64,000 bases of DNA from Isoperla grammatica (lineage: Eukaryota; Arthropoda; Insecta; Plecoptera; Perlodidae), in assembly GCA_945910005.1 (NCBI GenBank), contig OX246745.1, positions 8,844,765 through 8,908,764 on the forward strand, written 5' to 3'. The translations under genes and the position numbers were made by a program. This document shows positions 12,450 to 24,443 of this stretch, one piece after another. The first letter of the stretch is position 1. Each line of letters begins with the position of its first letter. The notes under the pieces are model-generated. The model had not been told where the DNA came from and did not search any database. It saw only the letters and a program-made list of their open reading frames with translations.

Positions 12450-12487
12450 CCCCTACACCCCTACACCCCTACACCCCTACACCCCCC
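12450..12487. repeat. CTACACCC octamer microsatellite
   Basis: About four and a half copies of CTACACCC. It resembles a telomere-type variant repeat but is far too short and in the wrong context to be telomeric. Confidence 0.85.
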
Positions 12488-12499
12488 ACCGCTCCCACT

Positions 12500-13980
12500 A
12501 TTTAAGCAGCGAGGCGGAGGCGGGCGACGTTTCGAGAACACGAGATGCCCCCATCGAAACGCCAAGTATAGGGGTAATATTTTAACTCCCATCTTTTATT
12601 AAACGGACGATACCCCGAGACACAACTACCATACATTACGACAGTGCATCGCCCTATATTAGTGATGGGAAGTTGTGCGTGGTGAGGGTATACTCTGGAA
12701 ATAAAGTGGAATACATTTTTTGGAGAAACAGCGACAGTCAATACTCAATACTCAATAAGAATATACAAACTGAGAATTTCATGGTTTTGTTTGTTTCTTT
12801 AAAATGGCAACATGTAACTCCAATATTTGTGAGATTATAGGGGCTAGATAAGGGTGCATACAATCTTCGATCTTCATTCCTTATATTATACTGTACTGTA
12901 GTATAGTTCTTATACTGCATCGATGCAAATATCGTTTCAACTAATTGGCCCATGTACGGTTGTTGAAAGTCAAAGAAAATCTTTGCTTCTGTTTCCATTT
13001 CAGACTATTACTATTATAGTAATTGATCTGAAAGAGTTTTACAGAATAGATGAATACAGAACACCGGAACAACGAGAAATTCAAACCAATCGAGACAGTA
13101 GTATAGTTGCAATGTTGAATGCAGAATAACGGGAGTTGTGCGATGAGAATGACGAAGCCTGCGGAGCGGAAGAACGCCGGGTTTAACAATGGCTTGACAA
13201 CGTAGATATGTTGACGTCGCACTTCGCTTCCCCATTGTCCTTCTCCCTTATTATTACCAGGAGCAGAAGCCTCAGGCAAGGGATGAACATCAACGAAAAA
13301 CTAATTAAATCGGAAATAAAAAAATAAAAAAGAACTGTCGTTTTCCAATACCTATAGTGAAAGACTCGTTGGATCATATCGCCAACTGCTTTGAATCAGA
13401 TATTATTCTCTGCGCATTTCAAACTTTTACCATTTGGTTTGATATTATGAAATTTAAGGAGTGCGACACTGTATAGACTCTACTTTTGATCTTCTGTGTC
13501 TTGTTTTCTTCACAGTAATGTTCACAGCGTCACTTCTGTGGTACTACTAAGGTTTGCCCGAATACCTTGGTTTGTTACTTAAGTAGATAAATGAGCGAAA
13601 GAACATACAAGTGGAATTTATGGTAACTAATTATGTACGCATTAAATTGTTTTTCAAAATACTGTTATTCGTTTTAATTGTTTGGTATACGTGCTTAGTG
13701 AAAAGTAATCCAAAACGAATGCTGTCCGTGGCTAATAAAAGCACAAATGACAAATCCAATGTAAACTCGTTGTGTGTCACCATAGAACATAATGTTATTA
13801 AACATTTCAATTATGTAAGTGAATTCCAAATCATAGCTTCCGTATGGTCCAAGAAGTTCGTTTGTCGTTTGCCGTCGTTCAATGAAGCAACAATCATGAA
13901 AATTGGCTTTCGGTTTGCTTGTATACAATTTTTGTATTCTACAAATTTTTATGTCTTATGTTGGTATAACGCGTATTCGA
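12500..13980. other. Stretch without a recognisable gene
   Basis: Overlapping ORFs on both strands (for example 12941-13279 - and 13611-14009 +) look like chance. The latter has a hydrophobic N-terminal segment, but its stop codon lies inside the neighbouring MITE. Confidence 0.4.
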
Positions 13981-13986
13981 ATATTA

Positions 13987-14134
13987 GGGCCGGTCTTACA
14001 ATCTCCTAATAAGGAAGTTATTTATAGCAATTAAGCTATTTATAAGATTTCAAGGGTTTTGATTGGTCGTCGCTATGGAGACTACAAGCTATTCGACGAG
14101 TAAGTAGTTATTGGGGCATTGTAAGACTGGACCT
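13987..14134. mobile_element. MITE with TA target site (Tc1/mariner-like)
   Basis: The left end, GGGCCGGTCTTACAAT, mirrors the right end, ATTGTAAGACTGGACCT, with one indel and a few mismatches. Both are flanked by TA. Length is about 148 bp and there is no ORF. A TA target duplication is typical of Tc1/mariner MITEs; the assignment is inferred from that alone. Confidence 0.6.
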
Positions 14135-14956
14135 TAATCACTTATAATATAAATACACTAATTAAGGGATTATAATTTTCATGTTTGTTAAAAGAAAATC
14201 CATAAGCAAGAAACACGTGGTTGCAATTATTGTCCTGTACTTTGTCCATTAATCGTGATTGTTAACCCTTCTAATTTTGAACCCAAACAGAGCTGCGGTG
14301 TGAACAGATAAGGCAGTAGGCCTACTTATATTCCACCCACTGCTTCGACTGGCGGCCATTCTTTCTTAGAACTGATGACGTAGCCAGATGGCGTCTGCCG
14401 GATGTCTTACAGATAATGATACGTGGTCCAATGTCCCTTCGAACTGTATGAAATATTCATGTGTATCGTGCATCCAAAGTCCAAACGTCTAGAAAGTTGG
14501 TAACACTGATAGTTAGTGATACAGTTCTGTGCATGCGAGAGAGAGACATACTACTTTCCAGTGAGTGTGACAATGAAAAAACATGGACGTATTCCATCTG
14601 AGCCGATAAAACAACTTGTCATATTAAAAAGTGTTTCTCCGAAAACAGTCCATGACGGGATAAACCTATAATAGTCTTCTTTCGTTTCTCCAGTTTAAAA
14701 ACCACGAGAAAGGAACGAATTCTCGGGGTAATTACCGAGACGCAAACAGCTGTTTTGAAGGCCTTTACCCCATTGTTCCTACCACATATTGTTCTGATCC
14801 GGTCTATTACAGATATTACTACTGTTATTATTAGTATTAATGATGCTAGTAATTATCTTCGGTCGTTATTGTACATGCAAGCGCATGATAGCACTATTAC
14901 TCCTTAGCAACGACAATAGAGGGATATAATATATTGATTCACTCACGAGTGCGCGG

Positions 14957-15045
14957 GTTCAATTCGATCCCACCATAGGACAACCTGACTGAGGGTTAAG
15001 CAAGAGTTTCCTTATAGTTATAACTAAGCCTAAGCCTTCTTTATT
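14957..15045 (+). repeat. Diverged SINE relic
   Basis: GCGGGTTCAATTCGATCCCACC, followed by GACAACCTGACTGAGGGTT and GAGTTTCCTTATAGTTATAA, follows the same order as the B box and body of the intact SINE at 37.3 kb (TTCGATTCC, CCTGACTGAAGGTT, GGTTTTCCTCAGTCGTAA). Identity is low. Confidence 0.35.
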
Positions 15046-15466
15046 ATATAATATAAAGGAGTTTCGTGTGTCTGTCTCGCTCTCTTCGAAGCGCACGCGT
15101 TACGTGCAAACCTCAGTGCAGACAACATTGCAATGGTGGAACGATGGGTTTATGAAGTTGTAACGGCTGCCACGCACGCAAGAAACAAAGATCGCTCCAC
15201 GCGTGACGGAACTGCTGGAATGCGCCCTGACAATGCCTGCCAACAGACGCGCAGAGAACGAAATCCAAGATTGTCACATACTTTACCTACTAGTATTCTT
15301 TCTAATACTCTTTTTAGCTGTTACTTTTCTTTTTGTTTTTCGATTTAAACATTATTAAATCAGTATATTAAATTTATTTTAAAGGAAGTAAATTATATAG
15401 TTAATGTATCACATAGCAATACACAGTAATTAACATTTGTTGGTAATTTTTGCAATCATTATTAAC

Positions 15467-15489
15467 ATTATTATTATTATTATTATTTT
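15467..15489. repeat. (ATT)n microsatellite
   Basis: Seven to eight ATT units. Confidence 0.9.
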
Positions 15490-16029
15490 ATCCTACTTTT
15501 ATTATAACATAATTCGCGATGTAATGTAATAATTTTCTATTCCTTTCTACTTCAGCGATGTAGATAAAATTCGTTTGAAGAAGGTATCTGCAGTACGCGA
15601 ATTGTCGTATCAGCACGTTCGCCTGGCGTTTGTTTACAATTCCAATGAACTCTCACAAAAGTTTACATTATAGTAAAACTCTTCCCAGTCTCAAAGAAGT
15701 TCAAACTCTCATTCTTTCTTTCTTTTTTCCTTCCTTTCTTTCTTTAATTTTGTTCCACCACAAATTGTCATTAGTTGTAACGTAAAACTTGTTGAGTAAT
15801 GCTGCTATTGTACAAGATATACAGAAGCTACAGTTGGCTGTAATAACAATGTTAATCTTACGTGGTAGACAATCTCCTTCTTCTGTTCCTGCCATGTAGT
15901 TTGCTCGGGGCTTAAGTAGAGCGGGCATTATAATATCATGAACTGTTTATCTCTCACTATACTTTCTTATTTAGTCGTGTAGTTTCCATATTATGAACAC
16001 GCGCTAAATATCGTAAGCATCGATCTAAA

Positions 16030-16632
16030 TTTATCCTCGGACTAAAATTTAGTCCAGGCTTTATTGTGGACGGGTGTATTATTTACTGAATTTAGACCAC
16101 CGCTAAGCTAAATGTGGACTAATATTTTTCTGTCCGTGTGATTGCAAAGGTGACAATAGTTTACGATATGTATGTGTATAACACAGGCGGTGTGATTCAA
16201 AAGAAAACAAACGACAGTCACATTCATAATATTGGTTGTTTGAAACTGTGACAAAACGTGATCTTTGTCAAGGTACTCAATTTAGAAAAATGCCCTGAAA
16301 TGAGTGCGAATTGTAAAGAGAAACTCATTATTGACACTATATGGATAAAGGTAGTTGCGTTCACTATAGCCTACTTATATTCTGTTACAGGTAATACAAA
16401 TTGTATGTTTCCATTTGCCGTCGGAATCGCCATCAGTAAAAGCCAAAACAACGCCTTTTTTTATGAAGATGTCAACAACGTTAGTCCAGGGCTAAGATTT
16501 AGACGACGCATCGACGAGCGCGGCTAAAAGATTTGGGTAGAGACTAAAATTTGAACTGCCGCTAAGTGCTCACTGGCTGTCGTAATAGGCTATACCCATT
16601 TTCACCTCTAGCCCGGGACTAAAATTATAATT
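16030..16632. repeat. Possible degenerate element with repeated TTAGTCC words
   Basis: GGACTAAAATTTAGTCC, a near-palindrome, lies at 16036-16052. TTAGTCCAGGGCTAAGATTTAG occurs near 16480, and CTAGCCCGGGACTAAAATT near 16608 reads as the reverse complement of the same word. This pattern fits worn terminal and subterminal repeats of a MITE. I cannot fix the ends. Confidence 0.25.
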
Positions 16633-17141
16633 GAAATGCAGCGTCAATAGAGTATTAAATAACATTTTTATTTACTTTAAAATTGTCAAGCAATGGAGAG
16701 TAATTTAGAGCTCGAAATCACGCAATTGTTCGGACTGGGACGATAAGCGAATAAAACATTCATTACTCTCGATAAGTTTCATTTATAGATGCCAAACTTC
16801 CGTTATTGTATGGCGACATTTCTTGCCACACATTCTTTACTAGTCTCAATTTGTTAACTGACTTGGTCGATTCGTTTCTCGCGCATCCGATACCGACTAG
16901 CTCTTTGTGTGTGCATTCAAATAGGACTTCCGTAATGGCAAAAAACAAGTTACTGGCAATCGTAAAGAAGTGAAAACATGCGAATGATATTCTCTCCCGG
17001 GATGAGCCGAGCTATTAGTGTTACAAACGCGTGGATTTGCATTCGTATCATTTTTAATATGCCCTGTTACGAGTATTATTTTAAGACTCATTCTGTCTAA
17101 AGAAAATTGCGTTTGAAGTAGAGGGACGTTGTTGAAGGGAA

Positions 17142-17163
17142 GGGGGGGGGGGGGGGGTGGGGG
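17142..17163. repeat. G16 homopolymer with G-rich extension
   Basis: Sixteen G, then TGGGGG. A potential G-quadruplex former. Confidence 0.95.
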
Positions 17164-17525
17164 CTTGAGTGGGGGTGCTTTGTCAAAAGCGCTCGCTTTA
17201 ATGCGAAGGCAAACATACACAGCACAAAGATCTTATTGACGCCAGGTTTCATCCTCGGTACATAGGGATTTCCTTCATGTTTTCTTTTGTTTACGTTTGT
17301 ATCACTGAGAAATTTAGCTTTGCTTCGTGCGTCACTGCTTCGTGATGCACAATGAGTAATGAAAGTATTACAGAAATCAGAAGAGCTTTCGATTAAAGTG
17401 TTCAATGACACAATTTGTAGGAAACTGTCTCCGTGAAGTGGTTGGGTATACATGTTACGTGTAGGTCATACGATGGCTGGCTGATGCGTAGAGCCATCCC
17501 CAGATATGTATTAACCTTCTCGTTC

Positions 17526-17965
17526 AAGGAACTTGGCTATCCTGCTAGATACGTGGCTGTCCCACAAGGAACTTGACTGTCCTGCTAGAAGCGCGACTGT
17601 CCCGCAAGGCACTTCAATTTCCTGCTAGAGGCGCGACTGTCCCGTAAGGCACTTGACTGTCCTGCTAGAGGCGCGACTGTCCCGTAAGGCACTTGACTGT
17701 CCCGCTAGATACGTGTCTGTCCCGTAAGGCACTTGACTGTCCCGCTAGATACGTGTCAATCCCGTAAGGCACTTGACTGTCCCGCTAGATACGTGTCTGT
17801 CCCGTAAGGCACTTGACTGTCCCGCTAGATACGTGTCTGTCCCGTAAGGCACTTGACTGTCCCGATAGATACGTGTCTGTCCCACAAGGCACTTGACTGT
17901 CCTGCTAGAGGTGCGACTGTCCCGTAAGGCACTTAACTGTCCCGGTAGAAGCGTGACTGTTCCGC
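17526..17965. repeat. 40-bp minisatellite, eleven units
   Basis: Units start every 40 bases from 17526 to 17926 without a length change. A typical unit begins AAGGCACTTGACTGTCCCGC and continues TAGATACGTGTCTGTCCCGT. Each is a dimer of two 20-bp halves sharing CTGTCCCG. The second half comes in two versions, TAGATACGTGTCTGT (mostly units 5-9) and TAGAGGCGCGACTGT-like (mostly units 2-4 and 10-11), with the change roughly in blocks. No ORF of note. Confidence 0.95.
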
Positions 17966-20900
17966 GAGACAGCAGTTTACCATAAACCTAGACGACCGTC
18001 TCCAGTAAAAAGGTAATTCTCAAAAAACACAAAGTTCTTTAAGTGGAATGTTATTAAAAGACTCATTTCGTTCATTGATAGTTACAATTTGACTGTTATA
18101 ATTGCATTTGATTCCGCATACAAACGGAAAGTTCAGAGTTAGCAACTCGTCAAATAATTGATCTTTGGGAAGTTGGTATAAGTTAGTTTTAGTTGTCGAC
18201 TGCAGCAGTTGAGTCGCATGAAGTATTAAATCATACGCGGATCTTCTCGGCAACTGTTTCACTTACGGTTCTGAATAGAACTTCCCACATTCAGAAAGTT
18301 GTACTTTCCTACGTGAGCTTGGTCCGACCCATACGTTATTTTGGTATCGTATTTTAGATTTAGCTTGCAAAACCAACGCAAGTCTGAAGGTTTAAAGTTT
18401 TTAGACTTGTAAAAAAGAACCATAAAAAGAGTTTTCCTTTTTCTCGTATTTTTTCCTTTCTGTTCGCTTTAGAAAAAAGCCCGGAAAAGTGAAGAAGGAA
18501 GTTTCTTACATTTACGACGGGGTTTTTCGGCTTCTGGTAAACCTTGTGGCTATTTATTTCTGTCAGTCTGCCTTTAAGGAAACCATCCCACAAATAAGAA
18601 ATAATTTGACTCATCTTTCTCCTAGCGCGCGGAGTTGCAATCCGTAACCGAAGTTCACTCCCCGATTTAAGACCTTCCCTCTGCGTGTCGTCCCGATGAA
18701 CGCTGCTACGTCGCCGCAACCCCCAATTTGGTTAATTATTAAAGGGAACTTGAAAGTTACAATTCGAAATTAATTGGGCCCCCTGAGGTCACATTGGCAT
18801 GCCGAGGGCTGGTTCTAGCTAGCGAGTCCGGGACAGACCAAGGTTTTAAAATAGCTCGCGATTATTTGGCAATTAGTGTATGACTAAGCTTCATGTGGCC
18901 GATTAGGTACTGGGCTCCTTGCTTTTAATGCATATCCGTGTACAAAGTAAATAATTAAAACTGTGTGTGTTATCTCTTGCAATAAATTATCATGACCCAG
19001 TTGTGCAGGACAGGGGTATGGGTGCATTTTAAACGCTATTTATGTTTTCTCCACTAAGCTAATTAGTTGGCTAAATGTAGTGTTTGTGTAAGTAGGTATT
19101 TTCGTTCCTTCAGAAGTGAATGAGAGGTTGGTACAAAACTCCGAACCGGTCAAGCCTGAAGCCTGAAGCCTCCCGTATTTCAATGGGCACACACGCCGGC
19201 CGAGTAAACAGCGATATTATGGCCTCCTAAAGAAAGAAAATCTTGGCGGCCCCTACACGTACGCCCATTTCGAGGGGATTTCTTTCTATCACGAGCCAAC
19301 CTATGATATTCCGCCCTTCGCCTCGTGGCTGTGTCTGTGTGTGTTTTGGGTGCTACCCTCGTATTAATAATAGAGTTTGTTGGGGTAATTTGAGGAGTTT
19401 GAAGAGTTTTACTTTCAACTCTTTCGCCGCTCTTTACTTCCATTAAAGTATATTTCAAGATCTAAAACAAAACTCTTTGAGTAAGACAGTTGTTGGAAAG
19501 TGTTGAATTTTAACCCAACCAAAATAATTTAACGATGAAAAATTGATTAAACTTTGTCGAAATCAAATTATACTTGAGTAGTTTACATGTTGGAACAGTC
19601 GTGGCCTCAGTAAAAAACTTGAGAGCTGTGGTAGAGCGTATACACGTGAAAGAACCCTTATAGGGGCTTCATCGATGAGGGAGACGAGACGTGGTCAATA
19701 CTGTAACCTAACTGTCGGTTGAAGTGCTGTAAACCGCGCGTATTATGCGCGAAATGATGTATCGTGTTTGTTGCAGTCAACACCAGCACAGGACTAATTT
19801 CCTCTTGTGTCACATTCATCGGACTTAAAGGACCCAAAGAGATGGTTTTTAATGTTCGTATATATCATCCATATCAACGCCTTCTCCTCCATTTACATTG
19901 TTGCCTATAATTTAAAATCATAACAATCGTTTAAGAACGGTTCACAATTGAAATAAACGTTGCAATAAGAAACAGTGAGATAGTGAGATAACAAGCAACT
20001 ATCTACTAGTATCATATTATTTCAGTAGTCAAACCAGTGCTACTTTCATTGACGATATCAACAACAGCGTATCTGGTACCACTGTTTTTGTTTTTAATTC
20101 CGTATAGTATAGACCTTCTCTTCTGGCTCTTCTGCGTTCTGATTGGTTCGTCATAAGGTGAATCATGGGAAGTTGAAATAAGACATGGAATTGATTCATT
20201 TTTAATGACTATTTCAATCCACTGTGACGGATGTGAACTACAGCGTTGTTATTGCATGTTCCAATTCGCTAAAGCCTTATTGCTACTTCACTAAACCAAC
20301 CCTTATTTCAACTGTGAACAGTAGATAAAGTGGACTCGGAGAAGTAACGGCATACGCGGTATAAAATATAGACAAAGCGAGTACGCCGGGGGGTCTGGGG
20401 GGCTCGGCCCCTAAGTTTTGACCCGCAGGAAATTTTAGATTGTTTCTTTGAAGAGGGGTCGGGTGATTGAAGACCTGTGCTAAGACAGTACTTTCGTGTG
20501 GTAGAAAAAACAAAATTTAATCATTTACTTTATAAAAACATTGGATTAGAAAACATTCAACATAATTTGTCTATATGCTTAAAATCGATCAAAATTAATG
20601 ACGGTATGCATACCGACTCATAACGCCCCGCTTTAACAACTGACTGTGAACCATTCTTTAAGTGAATTTACAACTTGTAAAACCAACACACATAAAACGT
20701 CCTCAGTTGACGGCATACGAAGTTCTAGTGTGTCGCTGTTGAATGATTTGACGTGATGTTTCCAGACAGCTGCATCTGTTTTCGAACGTGAACTGCGCTT
20801 CATTCAAAATGTTCTGTCACTTGCCACCCGTAATGACATATTACATGTTCAATCATGAACGTTCGTTTAGCAAATTTTAAGAGTGAAAAAAACTGGTTTA

Positions 20901-21063
20901 ACACTTTAAAAAAATAATATTAGAGATGTAATTTTTTTAATAACTGATGAGACAATTCACTGGTTATTTCGACAGCTTGCATTATAATTTTTAATTTTTG
21001 AAAATAGGCAATAGCATTTGGAGGATCAATTTGAATGTCTGAATGAAACTATATCTACATATG
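17966..21063. other. Stretch without a recognisable gene
   Basis: The ORFs 18360-18719 (-) and 19180-19458 (-) show no family resemblance. At 20388-20416 the word CGGGGGGTCTGGGGGGCTCG resembles the G-rich interior of hAT elements, but no ends were found. Otherwise unique AT-rich sequence. Confidence 0.4.
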
Positions 21064-21293
21064 TTAATAAAATTAAAAACATTTCGGGTTATTACGCCAC
21101 GTCGTAAATACTTACTTGAGCATATGTCAAGACATGTCAACGTTTCTGGACCGCTGTGGATCCAGTCGTCCGGACATAAGTTATCCTGACAACAGAACTC
21201 ATTGCGGTCTGAAACGTTGACATGTACTCTATGAAGTGTATGTATACGACTTGGCGCAATAACCCGAAATGTTTTAAATTTATTAGCATTAAC
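21064..21293. mobile_element. Inverted pair of Penelope-like repeat ends with hammerhead-like cores
   Basis: Two copies of one repeat face away from each other. The outer ends read AATTAAAAACATTTCGGGTT and, reversed, AATTTAAAACATTTCGGGTT. Next come TATTACGCCACGTCGTA and TATTGCGCCAAGTCGTA, and nearer the centre GAAACGTTGACATGT in both. Read on the - strand, the left copy has a hammerhead-like order: TATGTC (stem I), CGGACGA (consensus CUGANGA, one change), TGGATCC...GGTCCA (stem II), GAAA, ACGT-TGAC-ATGT (stem III), then C as cleavage base, and GACATA closing stem I after a TT bulge. Hammerhead ribozymes with short stem III are known from Penelope-like retroelements. The class call is inference; no reverse transcriptase is present. 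Confidence 0.5.
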
Positions 21294-21323
21294 CCGAGCC
21301 AGAAAAGCCTAAGGTTAAAATGC

Positions 21324-21479
21324 ATAGTCGTATACCTCACGTACTCCTCAATTCAGTTTTTTCTCAGACTCTTCCAACCACCAATCACAGAGCAGCATTT
21401 ACAGGCGGACTGCTCTGTGATTGGTGGTTGGGAGAGTCTGAGGCAAGGCTGAGTTGAGGAGCTCGTGAGGAACGACTAT
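21324..21479. repeat. Long hairpin, 22-bp perfect inner arms
   Basis: 21374-21395 and 21410-21431 are perfect inverted repeats (CCAACCACCAATCACAGAGC... and its complement) around a 14-base loop. Weaker complementarity continues outward to ATAGTCGT/ACGACTAT. It starts just after the Penelope-like pair. It is probably a foldback MITE; no clear target duplication. Confidence 0.7.
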
Positions 21480-22444
21480 ACATTTGATCCTATGTTTTCA
21501 TATTAATAGTTATAATATTGTTTTGAACGGTATGACCGGTATATGTGTGTAGGTGTGGGGCTTGAACTCTTGGCTCTCAGGCTGCATAAAGTAGCATCTC
21601 GCCAATTCGACTTTGAGAACTGCCTTTTGTGTTTGTTTGTTACAAATTGGAATTGAACGTGCCTCGCTTCTCAATAGTTAAGTGACTATGATTAGTTGCG
21701 CCACTGGCAACATTACCGTTACCGTTCGACACATTGGGGAATCTTCTGTTTCTTAATTTGTTTTTTGTATACTCGCTCCGCGTTCTAGCAGGCAATTTCG
21801 TATACGTTCTTCGTACAATATATCATACCTTTTTAACGACATTTACTAGATATTTTCATACATTTGCCTCCATTCGATAAATAGTTTATTTATTGTTTAA
21901 AGAAGACGAGATATTATTATGAAAAACAGTGTCATTACCTCTAGGATGAATTTACTTACTGGTGTAATTTTCTATAACGATATACATTCGATAGTTTCTA
22001 ATATCAAATTAATTATCTTTAATTAGCAATAGACATTATTGCCTTGCCAACGTTTTTTAATTCGATCCTGGAAAGCAGGAATTTCTTCTAAAATCGAAGG
22101 GTCTATTAATAAAGCTGTATGCCAAGACATTTTGTGTGTGTTATTTGATGTGTTTGAAGCACACTATACAAAAAAATGACAAATTAGAAATTTGTGTAAG
22201 AGCAGAACTGGGACTTGTGCCACTTAAGTGTAAGACAGCCAATGTCATATATTTTAGGAGTCGGGCAGGCAACGTCATGCAAATTCGCCAATATTATATT
22301 ATAAAAGGTAGAAAATGCCATTTCATACATTCACCATTAAATATGATACGTTTTAAAGACCGTGCAGTCAATTTACTCGATTCATCGTCGCCAATCGTTA
22401 CAGTCTTCGGTGGCTCATGCGGTTGGGTCACGGGTCCTAAGTAT
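21480..22444. other. Stretch without a recognisable gene
   Basis: A weak - strand tRNA-like reading around 21545-21605 (GAGTTCAAGCCCCAC) was considered but lacks arms. The 109-codon ORF at 22136-22465 runs into a simple repeat and looks random. Confidence 0.4.
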
Positions 22445-22507
22445 GAACCACCTACAACCACCTAGAACCACCTAGAACCACCTACCACCTACAACCACTT
22501 ACAACTA
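22445..22507. repeat. ACCACCTA-type microsatellite
   Basis: Imperfect decamer repeats of GAACCACCTA with shortened variants. Confidence 0.8.
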
Positions 22508-22744
22508 TGTCGGTTCGTTCATCTACTATCTCTCATCGTCTCGAATAGCTTGATTGTAAAGCAACCAGAATCGTAATCTTCTTCATTTGTATCAACAGAG
22601 GCAGCATCATGCGCTTTAATAAATTCTCCGTTTAATAATATAAAAAAATGCCTTTCACAAGTAGGAAAAGCAACTTTATTTATTCAATGTGTGTCATACC
22701 ATTCGAGTATGAAGCCTGGAATTGAACACATTAACCATTTGATG

Positions 22745-22830
22745 TCCATTTAATTAGTTTTATTGTTGTTTTCCTGTCCCATGAAAGGACAGGATGGCCA
22801 GTGTAGGGTTATGGGCATGCTCACACCCTC
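22745..22830 (-). repeat. Possible retroelement 3' end with hairpin and AATAAA
   Basis: Read on the - strand, a perfect 7-bp hairpin CCTGTCC/GGACAGG is followed about ten bases later by AATAAA (22759-22764). This arrangement suits a transcript 3' end of a retroelement. No coding sequence adjoins it, so this is weak. Confidence 0.25.
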
Positions 22831-23499
22831 TTAAGCCTACAGGTACATACAATTACACAAATTACATACAATTATATAAAGTTAAAAGTTACAAAGTTAA
22901 ATAGATGGAGAGGAAGTTATAGCATGACATTGATTGGTAATGGATATTTGAATTTCGGTCTGAAGGATAAGGTTATAGGGCGCAGTTTGATTAATGAAAT
23001 CTATCCGTTCCCAATATATTTTCCTTCCCAAGCTGCTCAACCAAATCGTGTAAGTTGATCAATTTGAATGTTGGCTTTAAATTATAACCCTAGATAGATT
23101 TCCCTCGCAATTCCAGTCAAAGACTGGCTTGGGGGTGTTTTCTTTGCCGTCAGACGGTTGATTCGATCTGCTTACCGCTCGCTGTGTGGAAACGCGAAAT
23201 ACACACCAGTTAGTTCCCAGTATTTGCTGTGTACGAGAGATCTGTTTGTAGCCTTTTCTACTTCTGTTTCCAATGAAACCAGTCACGTTTCAATTTGTTG
23301 CCTCAGGTTATTTAGTTTTAATACATTTCAACATGTTTATTTTTGTATTTATTTATTTTACAACTTTTCCAATATGTCAGTGCATGGCGTTTTAGGCGAT
23401 ACAAATAAAACACGACAATGCATCACAGCAAAATACTAACGAATATATATACATGACATACAGTGCAAAGAGGAAGAGCTTTGAACGACGTGGCATATC

Positions 23500-23661
23500 C
23501 TACTCACGGTAAGCTGGGGTGATGTCAACAGAATTTGGCCACATGTACCAGGAAGCGAGCAGGAAAAATATACCACCGATAAAAATTACTGCAGCTAAGG
23601 GAATCATTATAAAGACGCAGTAAGGAATCAATCGAATTACTATTTTAAGTGTAAATCATTT
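23500..23661 (-). CDS. Candidate exon or microprotein with one membrane segment
   Basis: On the - strand an open frame of about 54 codons encodes a strongly hydrophobic stretch. Part of it reads PLAAVIFIGGIFFLLASWY, followed by MWPNSVDITPAYRE and a TAG stop. It looks like a single membrane-spanning helix with a short polar tail rich in conserved-type residues. The last codons overlap GTGAGT, a consensus splice donor whose GT is at 23507-23506. The region could thus be an internal exon ending at 23508, or a terminal exon or 35-residue small protein starting at the ATG at 23607-23605. No good acceptor or longer ATG start is visible upstream; an in-frame TGA bounds it near 23662. I do not recognise the family. 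It could also be chance in AT-rich DNA. Confidence 0.35.
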
Positions 23662-23662
23662 C

Positions 23663-23795
23663 AATTTTAATTATGATTTTAATTTTAATTTTAATTTTAA
23701 ATTTAATTTTAATTTTAATTTTAATTTTAATTTTAATTTTAATTTTAATTTTAATTTTAATTTTAATTTTAATTTTAATTTTAATTTTAATTTTA
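23663..23795. repeat. (TTTTAA)n microsatellite
   Basis: About twenty hexamers of AATTTT/TTTTAA with two interruptions near 23675 and 23702. Confidence 0.95.
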
Positions 23796-24435
23796 TTTGT
23801 TATTTACATTACATTAAATTTTAGGGAACTGTAGATAAATTACTTTTAACTAATACCCGTAAAGACAGGGTTCTCAGTTCGTATCCCGGGCCGGGTGGCA
23901 TTGGAGCGAGGCGCTATATTGACCACGGGAGCTGCCGCCCTCGCTCTGTCACACCGATCATGTGACAAATGGGGTAGGTTTATCAATGTCGGGCTGTGAT
24001 CTCGGCTAGAGGAGTGTATATGTAATATGTTTGACTTTTGATGGCACATTTTTCACACGGAGCGAGCGCGCTAGCTACGGAATTCCATACGTTAACTCAA
24101 ACACGCTCAAACCAAGAGACGAAATCTTGCAGGGGGAGGATGAAATTTCCAATTTCGTATTCTGCAATTTCACATAACATTTCGAGAAGCCATAGTTCTC
24201 GCTCCTCCTAGATGGGTTTGAACGGTAGCAATGGATCGGCTCACAAACAGAGACGGCGTTTCTCTCTCAACGACAACGACAATGACACCTATCGGGTGAG
24301 AATGAGAAGGGATAGACCTAAGACTGCAGTATTAGGCCACAATGGAGAACGAACTCTTGCAACGTGCAGCAAACTCGTAAAATCTCTTCCGTAAATTGAC
24401 ATATTACCGGAAAGTATTCACAAGGTTCGTTTTGT
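23796..24435. other. Stretch without a recognisable gene
   Basis: Moderately GC-rich around 23880-23945 with no coding pattern that holds. Nothing defined. Confidence 0.4.
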
Positions 24436-24443
24436 GTTTTGTT

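Larger units (their letters stand above)
14145..17141. other. Stretch without a recognisable gene
   Basis: Contains a possible SINE relic (14957-15045), an (ATT)n microsatellite, a pyrimidine tract (15710-15745) and a possible degenerate element (16030-16632). The remaining ORFs look random. Confidence 0.4.

Noticed and set aside
12450..12487. Telomeric repeat
   Set aside because: Only about 38 bases of CTACACCC octamers inside unique sequence; insect telomeres usually carry TTAGG.
13611..14009. 132-codon ORF with a hydrophobic N-terminal segment
   Set aside because: Starts at GTG, its stop lies inside a MITE, composition follows the AT-rich background, and the opposite strand is also open.
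17526..17965. CRISPR array
   Set aside because: Repeats are contiguous 40-mers without unique spacers, and the window is eukaryotic in character.
18360..18719. 119-codon - strand ORF
   Set aside because: No domain pattern or splice context, and composition is background-like.
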